Positions 26,733 to 37,726 of a stretch of DNA of 64,000 nucleotides are shown one piece after another. The DNA is taken from assembly GCF_014639435.1 (NCBI RefSeq), contig NZ_BMFZ01000007.1:162777-226776 (forward strand), given 5' to 3'. Position 1 is the first letter of the stretch. Each line of letters begins with the position of its first letter. A program made the position numbers and the translations under genes. The notes under the pieces are model-generated. The model was not told where the DNA came from. It searched no databases and saw only the letters and a list, made by a program, of their open reading frames with translations. The stretch comes from Hafnia psychrotolerans (lineage in GTDB: Bacteria; Pseudomonadota; Gammaproteobacteria; Enterobacterales; Enterobacteriaceae).

Positions 26733-28049
26733 ATGCCATTAGTTATTGTAGCCGTAGGCGTCGCGCTACTGCTGTTGCTTATGATCCGATTCAAACTCAA
26801 CGGGTTCATTGCTCTGATCCTGGTCGCGCTCGCGGTCGGTATCATGCAAGGCATGCCGGTGGATAAAGTGATTACCTCGATTAAAAACGGGGTAGGCGGC
26901 ACGTTAGGGAGTCTTGCGTTGATCATGGGCTTTGGTGCCATGCTGGGTAAGATGTTGGCTGATTGCGGCGGTGCACAACGTATTGCGACCACGCTTATCA
27001 GTAAGTTCGGTAAAGAGCACATTCAATGGGCCGTGGTTCTGACAGGTTTTATCGTCGGTTTCGCGCTGTTCTATGAAGTCGGCTTCGTACTGATGCTACC
27101 CCTGGTCTTCACCATTGCCGCATCGGCGCGTCTGCCATTGCTGTATGTCGGTGTACCCATGGCCGCTGCGTTATCCGTCACGCACGGTTTCTTACCACCA
27201 CACCCTGGCCCAACGGCGATTGCCACGATTTTCCATGCAGATATGGGTAAAACCCTGTTGTATGGTTCGCTGCTGGCAGTCCCTACGGTTATCCTTGCGG
27301 GTCCTGTATTTGCCCGCTTCCTGAAAGGCATTGATAAACCGGTTCCTGAAGGCCTGTTCAATCCAAAAACCTTTACCGAACAAGAAATGCCAAGTTTTGG
27401 CGTCAGCGTAGCAACCTCTCTGGTGCCGGTTATCCTGATGGCATTCCGTGCGGTTTGCGAGATGATCCTGCCAAAAGGCCACGTGGTTCTGCCTTATGCT
27501 GAGTTCTTCGGTGACCCGGTCATGGCAACGCTGATTGCGGTGCTGATCGCTATCTTCACTTTCGGGCTGAACCGTGGCCGTAGCATGACGGAAGTGATGA
27601 ATACCGTGACGGAGTCGATCAAAATCATCGCGATGATGCTGCTTATCATTGGGGGTGGCGGTGCGTTCAAACAGGTGCTGGTGGACAGCGGTATCGAACC
27701 GTATATCGCTAACATTATGAACGGCAGCAACTTGTCGCCAATCCTGCTGGCATGGTCCATTGCAGCGGTTCTGCGTATTGCGCTGGGTTCTGCAACCGTC
27801 GCCGCTATTACGGCGGGCGGTATTGTTGCACCGCTGATTGCTACCAGCGGTGCCAGCCCTGAGCTGATGGTGATCGCCGTCGGTTCCGGTAGCGTTATTT
27901 TCTCCCACGTTAATGATCCCGGTTTTTGGCTATTCAAGGAGTACTTCAACCTGACTATTGTTGAAACCTTCAAATCCTGGTCAATCCTGGAAACCATCAT
28001 TTCCCTGTGTGGTCTCGGCGGTTGTCTGCTGTTATCGATGGTGGTGTAA
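26733..28049 (+). CDS. gntT: High-affinity gluconate permease GntT
   Basis: Inner-membrane gluconate:proton symporter of the GntP family, 438 residues like E. coli GntT. It agrees with GntT rather than GntU almost throughout: MPLVIVAVGVALLLLLMIRF, GGTLGSLALIMGFGAMLGKM, GVPMAAALSVTHGFLPPHPG, and HVNDPGFWLFKEYFNL. Around twelve hydrophobic segments are present. AGGGGAAAAG precedes the ATG. The GntR palindrome and CRP site are directly upstream. In E. coli gntT lies between malQ and nfuA, while gntU occupies the place next to gntK; here gntT is in the gntU position. Confidence 0.95.
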   Translation: MPLVIVAVGVALLLLLMIRFKLNGFIALILVALAVGIMQGMPVDKVITSIKNGVGGTLGSLALIMGFGAMLGKMLADCGGAQRIATTLISKFGKEHIQWAVVLTGFIVGFALFYEVGFVLMLPLVFTIAASARLPLLYVGVPMAAALSVTHGFLPPHPGPTAIATIFHADMGKTLLYGSLLAVPTVILAGPVFARFLKGIDKPVPEGLFNPKTFTEQEMPSFGVSVATSLVPVILMAFRAVCEMILPKGHVVLPYAEFFGDPVMATLIAVLIAIFTFGLNRGRSMTEVMNTVTESIKIIAMMLLIIGGGGAFKQVLVDSGIEPYIANIMNGSNLSPILLAWSIAAVLRIALGSATVAAITAGGIVAPLIATSGASPELMVIAVGSGSVIFSHVNDPGFWLFKEYFNLTIVETFKSWSILETIISLCGLGGCLLLSMVV

Positions 28050-28070
28050 AGCCAGCGTTCTGAATTGAAA

Positions 28071-28113
28071 CCCACAAAAACGGCGGCCCTTGAGGGGCCG
28101 CCGTTTTTGTGGG
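28071..28113. terminator. Bidirectional terminator gntT / yhgN
   Basis: A nineteen-base arm starting CCCACAAAAACGGCGGCC pairs with GGCCGCCGTTTTTGTGGG across a short loop. A and T runs on the two sides suit both convergent genes. Confidence 0.9.
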
Positions 28114-28128
28114 TGCGAAAGCGGACGG

Positions 28129-28722
28129 CTAAATCTTCAAGTATGCTCTGATGCCGTCAAGGAACATCTGCGTCGAGAGCATGACCAGAATCAGGCCCAT
28201 CAGGCGTTCCAGCGCGCTGACACCTTTATCGCCGAGCAGGCGCAGGAACAGGTTCGACAGCAGCAGAATGCCCATCGACAAACCCCAGGCGATAAACAGT
28301 GCCAGGGTTAAATGACTGAGCTGATGGGGATATTGATGCGACAACAGCATCAGCGTGGCCAGAATCGACGGGCCAGCTACCAGCGGGATCGCCATGGGTA
28401 CCAGAAAAGGTTCTTCACCGGCAGAGAGGCCCGTACTGCTTTTCTCCTCTGAGGGGAAAATCATTTTGATGGCGATCAGGAAGAGAATGATACCGCCTGA
28501 AATCGACACCGTCTCGGTGCGCAGATTAAGGAAAGAGAGGATCTTTTCGCCCGCGAAGAGGAAAATTAGCATCAGGATCAGCGCAATCAGCATCTCGCGG
28601 ATCAACACTACGCGACGCCGTTTCGGATCCAGATGTTTTAACACCGACATAAAGATCGGCAGGTTGCCGAGTGGATCCATAATCAAAAACAGCAAGATGG
28701 TTGCTGAAATCATATCAGTCAT
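28129..28722 (-). CDS. yhgN: MarC-family membrane protein YhgN
   Basis: A 197-residue inner-membrane protein of the MarC/NAAT family with about six hydrophobic segments. It contains LIMDPLGNLPIFMSVLKHL (about residues 13-31), VSISGGIILFLIAIKMIFP (about 72-90), PLAVP-like MAIPLVAGPSILATLMLLS (about 109-127) and a C-terminal LERLMGLILVMLSTQMFLDG. The transport function of this family is unproven. It lies convergent to gntT and divergent from asd, near gnt genes as in E. coli. Confidence 0.93.
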   Translation of the reverse strand: MTDMISATILLFLIMDPLGNLPIFMSVLKHLDPKRRRVVLIREMLIALILMLIFLFAGEKILSFLNLRTETVSISGGIILFLIAIKMIFPSEEKSSTGLSAGEEPFLVPMAIPLVAGPSILATLMLLSHQYPHQLSHLTLALFIAWGLSMGILLLSNLFLRLLGDKGVSALERLMGLILVMLSTQMFLDGIRAYLKI

Positions 28723-28927
28723 GACTACCTCAAAGGCGGAGATCGGCTTTCTTAAAAACGCCTGTTATAAGCCGGGCTGCTAAAAAAGCCCGTACTATCG
28801 ATTAAATTCACTTGCCACTTCTACACCATTTTGTAAGGTGGTAGACCAGCGCGTTGACAGGGTCGTCGACGCTAAAAATCACAAACACATTTTACGCAGC
28901 TATCACCCTTAGGGCAGGACAGTAATT

Positions 28928-30031
28928 ATGAAAAACGTAGGTTTCGTTGGTTGGCGCGGGATGGTCGGTTCTGTACTCATGCAGCGCATGATTGAAGAAC
29001 GCGATTTTGACGCCATCCGCCCGGTATTCTTCTCTACCTCGCAACACGGTCAGGCCGCACCGGAATTTGCCGGACAGCATGGCACATTGCAGGACGCTTA
29101 TGACCTCGACGCATTGAGTGCGCTGGACATTATCATCACCTGTCAGGGCGGCGATTATACCAATGAAATCTATCCAAAGCTGCGTCAAATCGGTTGGAAA
29201 GGCTACTGGATCGACGCCGCATCCTCTCTGAGAATGCATGATGACGCGATTATTATCCTGGATCCGGTCAATAGCGCGGTGATTCATCAAGGTATCGATA
29301 AAGGCATCAAAACCTTTGCCGGAGGTAACTGTACCGTCAGCCTGATGCTGATGTCGTTGGGCGGCCTGTTTGCCAATGACTTGATCGAATGGGCTTCAGT
29401 GGCGACCTACCAGGCCGCTTCCGGCGGCGGCGCCCGTCACATGCGCGAACTGCTGACTCAAATGGGCATGCTGCACAATAGCGTGGCGAAAGAGTTGCAA
29501 GATCCGGCCTCCGCGATCCTTGAAATCGAACGTAAAGTCACCGCGCTAACCCGCAGCGGCACACTGCCGACCGACAATTTCGGCGTTCCGCTGGCCGGCG
29601 GTTTGATCCCGTGGATTGATAAGCAACTGGATAACGGCCAGACCAAAGAAGAGTGGAAAGGTCAGGCTGAAACAAACAAAATTCTTGGCACCTCCAGCGT
29701 GATCCCGGTTGATGGTCTGTGCGTGCGCATCGGTGCGCTGCGCTGCCACAGCCAGGCGTTTACCCTGAAGCTCAAAAAAGATGTGTCGATTCCTGAAATC
29801 GAACAGATGCTGGCGACGCACAACGACTGGGTGCGTGTCATCCCGAATGACCGCGAGCTGTCGATGAGAGAACTGACACCGGCAGCGGTCACGGGTACCA
29901 TGAACACGCCGGTTGGACGCCTGCGGAAATTGAATATGGGCCCGCAATATCTGTCTGCGTTTACCGTCGGCGACCAGTTGTTGTGGGGCGCGGCAGAGCC
30001 ACTACGCCGTATGTTGCGCATCTTGCTGTAA
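28928..30031 (+). CDS. asd: Aspartate-semialdehyde dehydrogenase
   Basis: Reduces aspartyl phosphate to aspartate semialdehyde, the branch point to lysine, diaminopimelate, threonine and methionine. It has 367 residues, identical in length to E. coli Asd. The NADP motif [11 protein letters not shown] lies at residues 5-15, the catalytic Cys is Cys135 in FAGGNCTVS, and the active-site His is in ALRCHSQAF (about residue 274). The gene is monocistronic and its own terminator follows. It precedes glgB as in E. coli. Confidence 0.97.
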   Translation: MKNVGFVGWRGMVGSVLMQRMIEERDFDAIRPVFFSTSQHGQAAPEFAGQHGTLQDAYDLDALSALDIIITCQGGDYTNEIYPKLRQIGWKGYWIDAASSLRMHDDAIIILDPVNSAVIHQGIDKGIKTFAGGNCTVSLMLMSLGGLFANDLIEWASVATYQAASGGGARHMRELLTQMGMLHNSVAKELQDPASAILEIERKVTALTRSGTLPTDNFGVPLAGGLIPWIDKQLDNGQTKEEWKGQAETNKILGTSSVIPVDGLCVRIGALRCHSQAFTLKLKKDVSIPEIEQMLATHNDWVRVIPNDRELSMRELTPAAVTGTMNTPVGRLRKLNMGPQYLSAFTVGDQLLWGAAEPLRRMLRILL

Positions 30032-30032
30032 C

Positions 30033-30103
30033 CTTCAGATTTGAAGTCGTAGGCGGCGTGAGCTGCCTTGCGACAACGCCAACTATTTTGGTTAGTCAAA
30101 GGA
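30033..30103. repeat. Dispersed palindromic repeat, copy 2 (short form)
   Basis: Starts CCTTCAGATTTGAAG and continues to CTGCCTTGCGACAACGCCAA followed by CTATTTTGGTTAG. The right part aligns with the 36020-36126 copy (GCCGCCTTGTCACAACGCCA). It lies between the asd stop and its terminator. Confidence 0.55.
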
Positions 30104-30137
30104 TAAATCTCAGGATTTTCCTCTCTCTGACTGCCTA

Positions 30138-30166
30138 ACGGGACACCAGCACGGTGTCCCGTTTTT
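30138..30166 (+). terminator. Terminator of asd
   Basis: ACGGGACACC / GGTGTCCCGT with an AGCAC loop, followed by TTTT. Confidence 0.9.
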
Positions 30167-30501
30167 GTTTCAGTCATCAATCACTTCACCCGGTTTGAAT
30201 CTCTTCGTCAGCGCTTTTGGCTGAATTTGATTTTGTGAAAAAATCCGCGCTTTTTGCTCCTGCTTTTTATCGACCTTTGTCTATGCTTAGTAGATGAGCA
30301 AAACGCTTTTGAGAAGCACAAACAAGCACTTATTTAGAAACTGTGAGCGTAAGCGCTGACAGGCATGTTTAAGCAAAAAGAAATGGCGCTCGTGTCACAA
30401 GGTGATCATCCATTCAGGAGCACACTGACCAGAGCGTTATCATAGATCATCTGGATGATTTCATTGGACTTATTGATTTAATTAATCATAGGACGAAATG
30501 C
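30167..30501. other. Upstream region of the glycogen operon
   Basis: These 335 bases contain no gene. They must carry the glgB promoter. A weak CRP-like TCACA at about 30394 has a poor partner half-site and is not called. Confidence 0.4.
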
Positions 30502-32688
30502 ATGTCAGTACTTCCCGATCAGCACGTTATCAATCAACTTATTTCCGGCCATTATGCTGATCCGTTTTCGCTCTTGGGAATGCATTCTGTAGCGGCGGGT
30601 ATTGAGGTCCGCGCCCTGTTACCGGATGCCGATCAGGTCTGGGTGATTGATGCCGATAAAGGCACCAAAGTGGCTGAATTGCGTCGCAATGACGATCGTG
30701 GCTTCTTTATTGGGGTGATGCCCCGGCGCAAAAATCCCTTCCGTTATCGGCTGGAAGTTCGCTGGGGTGAGAATACCCAGCTGATTGATGATCCTTACCG
30801 TTTTGGCACGCTTTTGCAGGAGCTGGATATCTGGCTTTTGGCTGAAGGCACGCATTTGCGACCTTACGAGATGCTGGGCGCACATCCACAGGTTTTGGAT
30901 AACGTTGAAGGCGTCAGTTTTGCGCTCTGGGCACCGAACGCGAAGCGTATTTCGGTGGTCGGCGAATTCAACTTTTGGGATGGCCGCCGCCACCCGATGC
31001 GTCAGCGTCGTGAAAACGGTATCTGGGAGCTATTCATCCCCGCAGTACACGAAGGCCAACTGTACAAATACGAAGTGATCGATTGTAACGGCAATGTCTC
31101 ATTGCGCGCAGACCCCTATGCGTTTGAAGCGCAAATGCGCCCGGAAACTGCCTCGCTGGTGAGCCATCTGCCCGAGAAAGTTCCCTTTTCTGCCGCGCGT
31201 AAAAAAGCGAATGCTCTGAACCAGCCGGTGTCGGTGTATGAAGTGCATTTGGGGTCCTGGCGTCGCCATACGGATGACGGTTTCTGGTTAAGCTACGGCG
31301 AGCTGGCTGAGCAACTGATTCCGTATGCTAAATGGATGGGTTTCACCCATATCGAACTGATGCCAATCAACGAACATCCGTTTGACGGCAGTTGGGGTTA
31401 CCAGCCGCTGGGCATGTATGCGCCGACGCGGCGTTATGGTACGCCGCAGGAGTTCAAGGCTTTCATTGATGCAGCCCATGATGCCGGTCTTAATGTGATT
31501 CTTGACTGGGTCCCGGGCCATTTCCCGAGCGACGCCCATGGTTTGGCACAGTTCGATGGCACCGCGTTATATGAATATGCCGACCCGCGCGAAGGTTACC
31601 ATCAGGACTGGAATACGTTAATTTACAACTATGGCCGCCACGAAGTGCGTAACTATCTGGCTGGCAATGGTTTCTACTGGATTGAACGCTACGGTATTGA
31701 CGGCCTGCGGGTCGATGCGGTGGCCTCGATGATTTACCGCGATTACAGCCGCAAGGCAGGCGAGTGGATCCCCAACTATTACGGCGGCCGTGAAAACCTG
31801 GAAGCCATCTCTTTTCTACGCTACACCAACCAAACCATTGGCCGTGAACTCGACGGTGCCGTGACGCTGGCTGAAGAGTCGACGGATTATCCTGGCGTCA
31901 CTATGCCGCCTGATGCGAACGGACTGGGTTTCCATTACAAATGGAATTTGGGCTGGATGCATGACTCGCTTAATTATATGCAACTTGATCCTGTTCATCG
32001 CAAATACCACCATAATCTCATGACGTTCGGTGTGCTTTATGCCTACAGCGAGAACTTCATGCTGCCGCTTTCGCATGACGAAGTGGTGCATGGCAAAGGC
32101 TCGCTGCTCGACAGAATGCCCGGTGATGTCTGGCAGAAATTTGCCAACCTGCGTGCCTATTACGGTTTTATGTGGGCACATCCCGGCAAAAAACTGCTGT
32201 TTATGGGGTGTGAATTTGCACAGGGCCGTGAGTGGGATTTCAACAACAGCCTCGACTGGCACCTACTGGATGACCAAAACGGCTGGCACAGCGGTGTTCA
32301 GCATCTGGTGCGGGATCTCAATCATGTTTACCGCCAGCAAACGCCGCTTTACGAGCTGGACTTCAACCCGCGTGGCTTTGAATGGTTGGTGGTCGATGAC
32401 CACGAAAACTCCGTGTTTGCCTTTGCGCGCCGCGACGACAACGGCGACGAAATCATCGTGGTCAGCAATTTCACACCGGTGCCGCGTTACGACTACCGCA
32501 TTGGCGTGGCGCGGCCGGGGCGATATCACGAAATCCTCAATACTGATTCGCATTTCTATCGCGGCGGTAACATCGGCAATAGCGGCGATATTTACAGCCA
32601 GCCGATCGGTCTCCATCAGCGTGAGCACTCCATCAGCCTGACCATTCCGCCGCTGGCGACTGTGTATCTGCGCAGGGAGGAACGATGA
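30502..32688 (+). CDS. glgB: 1,4-alpha-glucan branching enzyme
   Basis: Introduces alpha-1,6 branches into glycogen; GH13 family. The 728 residues equal E. coli GlgB. Domain order: N-terminal beta domains (about 1-225), a catalytic barrel, and a C-terminal beta domain. The nucleophile is Asp405 in [16 protein letters not shown] and the acid/base is Glu458 in TLAEEST, at the same numbers as E. coli. [14 protein letters not shown] supplies the transition-state Asp. First gene of glgBXCAP; its stop overlaps the glgX start by four bases (ATGA), implying coupled translation. Confidence 0.98.
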   Translation: MSVLPDQHVINQLISGHYADPFSLLGMHSVAAGIEVRALLPDADQVWVIDADKGTKVAELRRNDDRGFFIGVMPRRKNPFRYRLEVRWGENTQLIDDPYRFGTLLQELDIWLLAEGTHLRPYEMLGAHPQVLDNVEGVSFALWAPNAKRISVVGEFNFWDGRRHPMRQRRENGIWELFIPAVHEGQLYKYEVIDCNGNVSLRADPYAFEAQMRPETASLVSHLPEKVPFSAARKKANALNQPVSVYEVHLGSWRRHTDDGFWLSYGELAEQLIPYAKWMGFTHIELMPINEHPFDGSWGYQPLGMYAPTRRYGTPQEFKAFIDAAHDAGLNVILDWVPGHFPSDAHGLAQFDGTALYEYADPREGYHQDWNTLIYNYGRHEVRNYLAGNGFYWIERYGIDGLRVDAVASMIYRDYSRKAGEWIPNYYGGRENLEAISFLRYTNQTIGRELDGAVTLAEESTDYPGVTMPPDANGLGFHYKWNLGWMHDSLNYMQLDPVHRKYHHNLMTFGVLYAYSENFMLPLSHDEVVHGKGSLLDRMPGDVWQKFANLRAYYGFMWAHPGKKLLFMGCEFAQGREWDFNNSLDWHLLDDQNGWHSGVQHLVRDLNHVYRQQTPLYELDFNPRGFEWLVVDDHENSVFAFARRDDNGDEIIVVSNFTPVPRYDYRIGVARPGRYHEILNTDSHFYRGGNIGNSGDIYSQPIGLHQREHSISLTIPPLATVYLRREER

Positions 32689-34691
32689 AAAAACTTGAGT
32701 CCGGACAACCAGCGCCCTATGGCGCGCAATTACAGGCCCATGGCGTCAACTTCTGCCTGTTTTCAGCCCATGCGGAAAAAATCGAACTGTGTCTATTCGA
32801 TGAGTCCGGCAGTGAGCAACGCCTGATGCTTCCTGGTCGCACCGGTAATCTTTGGCACGGCTTTTTGCCTGGTGCCAAAGCCGGTCAGCACTATGGTTAC
32901 CGGGTTTACGGACCGTTCGAGCCGGAAAGCGGACTGCGTTTTAACCCTAAAAAGCTGCTGATCGACCCCAGTGCTCGTGCGCTGGAGGGGCAATTGCGCG
33001 ATAACGCCCGGCTAAAGGGAGGTATTGATGCGCCGGATGAAAAAGACAGCGCCGTGGCTGCGCCGAAGTCGGTGGTGGTCGATGATAGGTTTGACTGGGG
33101 CGATGATGCCCCACCCGCCACGCCGTGGGGAGAGACGATCATTTATGAAGCGCATGTGCGCGGCCTGACACGTCAGCATCCGCACATTCCGGCGGCGTTG
33201 CGCGGCACTTATGCCGGCCTGGCGCATCCGGTTATGCTGGAATATTTGCAGCATCTGGGCGTGACGGCAATAGAGTTACTGCCGGTGCAGCATCACGCTG
33301 ACGAACCGCGGCTGCAGCGCCTTGGACTCAGTAATTACTGGGGCTATAACGTGCTGGCACCTTGCGCGGTTGAGCCAAGCTATGCCAGCCGACAGAAAGG
33401 TATTTCAGCACTTAATGAGTTCAAAGCGGCGGTGAAAGGGCTCCATCAGGCCGGGATTGAAGTGATCCTCGACGTGGTATTCAACCACAGCGCGGAGTTG
33501 GATATCGATGGGCCATTCATCTCGTTTCGCGGTCTGGATAATCCCAGCTGGTACTGGCTGCGGGAAGACGGCAGCGACGACAATGTCACTGGCTGCGGCA
33601 ATGCGCTACGGTTAGTGGATGAGGAAACCATTGCCTGGACACTCGACTGCCTGCATTACTGGGTGCGCGAATGCCATGTTGATGGCTTCCGTTTTGATCT
33701 TGCTACTGTGCTTGGCAGAACCCCGACGTTCACCTCAGAATCACCACTTTTCGCGGCTATTCGAGCCGACAGCCTCTTGTCGAATGTCAAACTGATTGCT
33801 GAACCCTGGGACATTGGCCCAGGTGGTTACCAGCTCGGCAACTTCCCACCTCCTTTCGCTGAATGGAGCGATGTGTGGCGAGATGATATGCGTAAATTCT
33901 GGCTGCATGGCGATGTATCGCTCGGACAGTTCGCCAAGCGTTTTGCCGCGTCAGCCGATCTTTTTGACCACGGCGGGCGCGCCCCTCACGCCAGCATTAA
34001 CATGCTTACCGCGCACGACGGTTTTACTCTGCGTGATGTCGTGAGCTTCAACGACAAACACAATCAGGCCAACGGCGAAGATAACCGCGACGGGCACAAT
34101 GAAAACTACAGCCAAAACCACGGCGAAGAGGGGCTGAATGCCTCTGGAGAGGTACTGCGTCAGCGGCATCTCAGTCAGCGCGCGCTGCTGGCGACGCTCT
34201 TGCTTTCGCAGGGAACCCCGATGCTGCTGGCCGGTGACGAACACGGCAACACCCAACAAGGCAACAACAATGCCTATTGCCAGGACAACGCCCTGACCTG
34301 GCTCGACTGGAGCCATGTTGACGATACGTTGACGGCTTACGTGGCGGCTCTGGTGGCGTTGCGTAAAAACATCCCTGCACTGATGCAGGACCAGTGGTGG
34401 CGTCACGAAGGCAGTGACGTCGAATGGTTAGATGCTCAAGGCCAGCCGATGCAGGCCGCAAGTTGGGAGCACGGGCCGCAACAATGGCTGCAAATCCGCC
34501 TGTCAGGCCGCTGGTTACTGGTGCTGAATGCCTCGCTCGGTGATGTCGATATGCAATTACCTGAGGGGCAATGGCAGCCTGTTAGCCCGTTTAATTCGGT
34601 TCTATTTGGAGAGGAACCTCAGTGTGTCAGGGATGGTTCGATCTGGCGTGCGACAGCAAAAACACTCTGCGTGCTCCATTGCCATGAATAA
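32685..34691 (+). CDS. glgX: Glycogen debranching enzyme GlgX
   Basis: GH13 isoamylase-type enzyme that removes the short branches left by glycogen phosphorylase. It has 668 residues (E. coli 657). The order is an N-terminal CBM48-like domain ([20 protein letters not shown], about 20-39), then the barrel with [14 protein letters not shown] (nucleophile about Asp338), [16 protein letters not shown] (acid/base about Glu373) and [21 protein letters not shown]. It overlaps glgB and lies 51 bases before glgC. Confidence 0.97.
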   Translation: MKKLESGQPAPYGAQLQAHGVNFCLFSAHAEKIELCLFDESGSEQRLMLPGRTGNLWHGFLPGAKAGQHYGYRVYGPFEPESGLRFNPKKLLIDPSARALEGQLRDNARLKGGIDAPDEKDSAVAAPKSVVVDDRFDWGDDAPPATPWGETIIYEAHVRGLTRQHPHIPAALRGTYAGLAHPVMLEYLQHLGVTAIELLPVQHHADEPRLQRLGLSNYWGYNVLAPCAVEPSYASRQKGISALNEFKAAVKGLHQAGIEVILDVVFNHSAELDIDGPFISFRGLDNPSWYWLREDGSDDNVTGCGNALRLVDEETIAWTLDCLHYWVRECHVDGFRFDLATVLGRTPTFTSESPLFAAIRADSLLSNVKLIAEPWDIGPGGYQLGNFPPPFAEWSDVWRDDMRKFWLHGDVSLGQFAKRFAASADLFDHGGRAPHASINMLTAHDGFTLRDVVSFNDKHNQANGEDNRDGHNENYSQNHGEEGLNASGEVLRQRHLSQRALLATLLLSQGTPMLLAGDEHGNTQQGNNNAYCQDNALTWLDWSHVDDTLTAYVAALVALRKNIPALMQDQWWRHEGSDVEWLDAQGQPMQAASWEHGPQQWLQIRLSGRWLLVLNASLGDVDMQLPEGQWQPVSPFNSVLFGEEPQCVRDGSIWRATAKTLCVLHCHE

Positions 34692-34742
34692 CAAAACAAC
34701 ATACATGCAGAGACGTCAGCAGAGTTACCCAAGGAGTCAGCC

Positions 34743-36020
34743 ATGAATACAACAGAAAATAGAGATCCGGTAATGCTGGCAAGACAGTTACCCCTGAAAG
34801 CCGTCGCGCTTATCCTGGCTGGCGGTCGAGGCTCGCGTCTTAAGGATTTAACCGCTACCCGCGCCAAGCCTGCGGTTCATTTTGGAGGGAAGTTCCGCAT
34901 CATCGACTTCGCACTGTCGAACTGTCTGAATTCAGGTATTCGCCGCATTGGTGTTATTACGCAGTATCAGTCACATACGTTGGTCCAACATATTCAACGT
35001 GGCTGGTCATTTCTCAATGAAGAGATGAATGAGTTTGTGGATTTACTGCCCGCTCAGCAGCGCCACAGTACCGAGCACTGGTACAAGGGCACCGCCGACG
35101 CCGTCTATCAGAATCTGGATATCATTCGTCGCTATGAGGCTGAGTATGTCGTGATCCTCGCCGGAGATCACATCTACAAGATGGATTACTCCCGAATGCT
35201 GGTGGACCACGTGCAAAAAGGCGGTGAGTGCACCGTGGCTTGCCTTGCCGTTCCGCTGGCAGAAGCCAGTGAATTTGGTGTCATAGATGTGGGGGAAGAT
35301 TATCAAATCAAGGGGTTTCTTGAGAAACCACAGAACCCGCCTTGTATTCCTGGCCAGCCGGACATGGCACTGGCGAGCATGGGCGTCTACATTTTTAATG
35401 CTGACTACCTGTTCCGCCTGCTCGAAGAAGATATGTCCAAGGAGGAGTCCAGCCACGATTTTGGCAAGGATCTGCTGCCGAGAATTACTACAGAGGGCGT
35501 TGCCTGGGCGCATCCTTTCAGCATGTCCTGTGTGACGCAAAACGCTGAGTTGCCGCCGTACTGGCGTGATGTCGGGACGCTCGATGCGTACTGGAAGGCC
35601 AATCTGGATCTGGCCTCCGTGACGCCTGAACTGGATATGTACGATCGTTCGTGGCCGATCCGCACCCACATGGAACCGCTGCCTCCAGCCAAATTTGTAC
35701 AGGACCGCTCCGGCAGTCACGGTATGACCATGAACTCTTTGGTCGCCGGTGGTTGCATTGTCTCTGGCTCGGTGGTGGTGAACGCGGTGTTATTCCCGCG
35801 AGTGAGGGTGAATTCGTTTTGCAATATTGATTCGACCATCCTGTTGCCGGACGTCAACATTGGCCGTTCATGCCGCTTACGTAAATGTGTTATCGACCGT
35901 GCCTGCCATATTCCCGAAGGCATGGTGATCGGCGAAAACGCAGACGAAGACAGTCGACGTTTTTATCGTTCAGAGGGCGGTGTTGTTTTAGTGACCCGCG
36001 CCATGCTGGCGAAATTGTAA
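34743..36020 (+). CDS. glgC: Glucose-1-phosphate adenylyltransferase
   Basis: Makes ADP-glucose from glucose-1-phosphate and ATP, the controlled step of bacterial glycogen synthesis. The 425 residues carry [28 protein letters not shown] (about 22-49, nucleotide-binding loop and activator-site region), [14 protein letters not shown] (about 136-149, catalytic Asp) and a C-terminal left-handed beta-helix ([20 protein letters not shown]). It is slightly shorter at the N-terminus than E. coli GlgC (431). AAGGAG precedes the ATG. An intergenic repeat separates it from glgA. Confidence 0.97.
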   Translation: MNTTENRDPVMLARQLPLKAVALILAGGRGSRLKDLTATRAKPAVHFGGKFRIIDFALSNCLNSGIRRIGVITQYQSHTLVQHIQRGWSFLNEEMNEFVDLLPAQQRHSTEHWYKGTADAVYQNLDIIRRYEAEYVVILAGDHIYKMDYSRMLVDHVQKGGECTVACLAVPLAEASEFGVIDVGEDYQIKGFLEKPQNPPCIPGQPDMALASMGVYIFNADYLFRLLEEDMSKEESSHDFGKDLLPRITTEGVAWAHPFSMSCVTQNAELPPYWRDVGTLDAYWKANLDLASVTPELDMYDRSWPIRTHMEPLPPAKFVQDRSGSHGMTMNSLVAGGCIVSGSVVVNAVLFPRVRVNSFCNIDSTILLPDVNIGRSCRLRKCVIDRACHIPEGMVIGENADEDSRRFYRSEGGVVLVTRAMLAKL

Positions 36021-36126
36021 TACCCGGCGACCTTGAAGCCATGGCTGCATTCGCGAGTCTGAATCCTGTGTAAGCGGAATCTACTCATTTGCCGCCTTGT
36101 CACAACGCCAATGACTTGGGTATGTC
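36020..36126. repeat. Dispersed palindromic repeat, copy 3, between glgC and glgA
   Basis: Runs from TACCCGGCGACCTTGAAG, through GGCTGCATTCGCGAGTCTGA and TGTAAGCGGAATCTACTC, to TTGCCGCCTTGTCACAACGC and TGACTTGGGTATG. Outer ends (TACCC / GGGTA) are complementary, so the transcript can fold back. It accounts for about half of the 229-base glgC-glgA gap, which is absent in E. coli. Confidence 0.7.
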
Positions 36127-36249
36127 TTTAAGGAATCTATACGTGGTCCGGGACGGTGCAACAGGGAGTTTGTTGACGTCTGCCCCGATAATGTTTGCTC
36201 ATCACCCAGGTAATAACCCCGTGGTGGCGATGATAATTCAGGAGCGCGA

Positions 36250-37686
36250 ATGCAGGTTTTACATGTTTGTTCAGAGCTTTTTCCCCTATTAAAAACAGGG
36301 GGACTGGCTGACGTCGCGGGTGCGCTTCCCGCCGCGCAAATAGCGGGGGGGACCGACGTACGCGTGCTGATCCCGGCCTTCCCCGATATTAAGCGGGGCA
36401 TCGGAGAGACGCAGGTCGTGGGCCACCTTGATACCTTCGCCGGACATGTGACGCTACGCTACGGTGTGTTCCAGGGCGTGGGTATTTACATCATTGATGT
36501 GCCCGGACTGTATGACCGCCCCGGCAGCCCGTATCATGATCAGTCTGCTTATGCTTATCCCGATAACCATTTGCGTTTTGCCCTGCTAAGCTGGATGGCA
36601 GCCGAATTGGCCAATGGTTTTGACGGAATGTGGAAACCAGATATTCTTCACTCACACGACTGGCACGCCGGGCTGACGTCGGCTTATGTGCGCTCACGAC
36701 ATATTCCGGTCAAAACCGTGTTCACCGTGCATAATCTGGCATTTCAGGGGTTGTTCGACGGTTACCATTTGCAGCACTTGCAGATCCCGTTCGAGTTCTT
36801 TCAGATGTACGGCCTGGAGTTCTACGGTCAGATATCGTATCTGAAAGCCGGGTTGTTCTATTCGGACCACATCACCACTGTCAGCCCTACCTATGCGAAA
36901 GAGATCACCCGTCCTGAATTTGGTTACGGGATGGAATCTTTGCTGCGTGAACGTGAACAGGAAGGTCGACTGTCGGGCATTCTCAACGGTGTGGATGATG
37001 CCATCTGGCAGCCGCGTGATGACGTATTGCTGTCGGCTCGCTATGATGCTGATGACCTGCGCTCCAAGATGATCAACAAAGCCTATTTGCAACGTGCAAT
37101 GGGACTGGACGTAGATGACTCGCGACTGGTGTTCGCTGTCGTTAGCCGCCTGACCAGCCAAAAAGGGCTGGACCTGGTTCTGGAAGCGCTGCCGGACTTG
37201 CTTGAACGTGGCGGTCAACTGGCACTTCTCGGAGCAGGCGATGCCGTATTACAGCAGGCGTTTCTGGCCGCGGCCGCAGATAACCCAGGGCAAGTGGGCG
37301 TACAGCTCGGCTATCACGAGTCGTTTTCACACCGCATTATCGGTGGTGCTGACGTCATCATGGTGCCAAGCCGCTTCGAGCCTTGCGGACTGACACAGCT
37401 TTATGGTCTTAAATACGGTACCTTGCCACTGGTTCGCCGTACCGGCGGACTGGCGGATACGGTGGTGGACTGCGCGCTGGAAAATCTTTCCGACGGTACC
37501 GCCAGCGGGTTTGTTTTCGAAGAGGCGAACGGCACGTCTTTGGGGAGCGCCATTCGCCGGGCGTTTGTGCTGTGGAGCCGGCCAAAACATTGGCGCCACG
37601 TTCAGCATCACGCTATGGGTATCGACTTCGGTTGGCAGGTAGCGGCTCAGGCCTATCTGTCACTTTATCAACGGTTGCTGTCATGA
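36250..37686 (+). CDS. glgA: Glycogen synthase (ADP-glucose)
   Basis: GT5 glycosyltransferase that extends glycogen using ADP-glucose. The 478 residues compare with 477 in E. coli. The ADP-glucose-binding Lys15 is in [28 protein letters not shown] (about 136-148) and the C-terminal [27 protein letters not shown] (about 374-400) hold the catalytic Glu and donor site. The ATG is preceded by AGGAGCG. The 229-base gap before the gene may allow an independent promoter or altered ratio to glgC. Confidence 0.98.
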   Translation: MQVLHVCSELFPLLKTGGLADVAGALPAAQIAGGTDVRVLIPAFPDIKRGIGETQVVGHLDTFAGHVTLRYGVFQGVGIYIIDVPGLYDRPGSPYHDQSAYAYPDNHLRFALLSWMAAELANGFDGMWKPDILHSHDWHAGLTSAYVRSRHIPVKTVFTVHNLAFQGLFDGYHLQHLQIPFEFFQMYGLEFYGQISYLKAGLFYSDHITTVSPTYAKEITRPEFGYGMESLLREREQEGRLSGILNGVDDAIWQPRDDVLLSARYDADDLRSKMINKAYLQRAMGLDVDDSRLVFAVVSRLTSQKGLDLVLEALPDLLERGGQLALLGAGDAVLQQAFLAAAADNPGQVGVQLGYHESFSHRIIGGADVIMVPSRFEPCGLTQLYGLKYGTLPLVRRTGGLADTVVDCALENLSDGTASGFVFEEANGTSLGSAIRRAFVLWSRPKHWRHVQHHAMGIDFGWQVAAQAYLSLYQRLLS

Positions 37687-37726
37687 AGATTGAGAAGCGA
37701 CATGACTTGATTGGGAGCTCAACGCT

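Noticed and set aside
27192-28075. Minus-strand frames of about 190-240 codons inside gntT
   Set aside because: Antisense shadows with compositions typical of reversed membrane-protein codons.
28772-28794. Small hairpin upstream of asd
   Set aside because: Imperfect short stem with an A-rich loop; no leader peptide or riboswitch features seen.
30370-30400. Possible CRP site before glgB
   Set aside because: TCACA is exact but its partner half-site TGGCG has only three of five matches.
35043-35720. 225-codon minus-strand frame inside glgC
   Set aside because: Antisense to conserved GlgC; length is explained by GC-rich codon structure on the sense strand.
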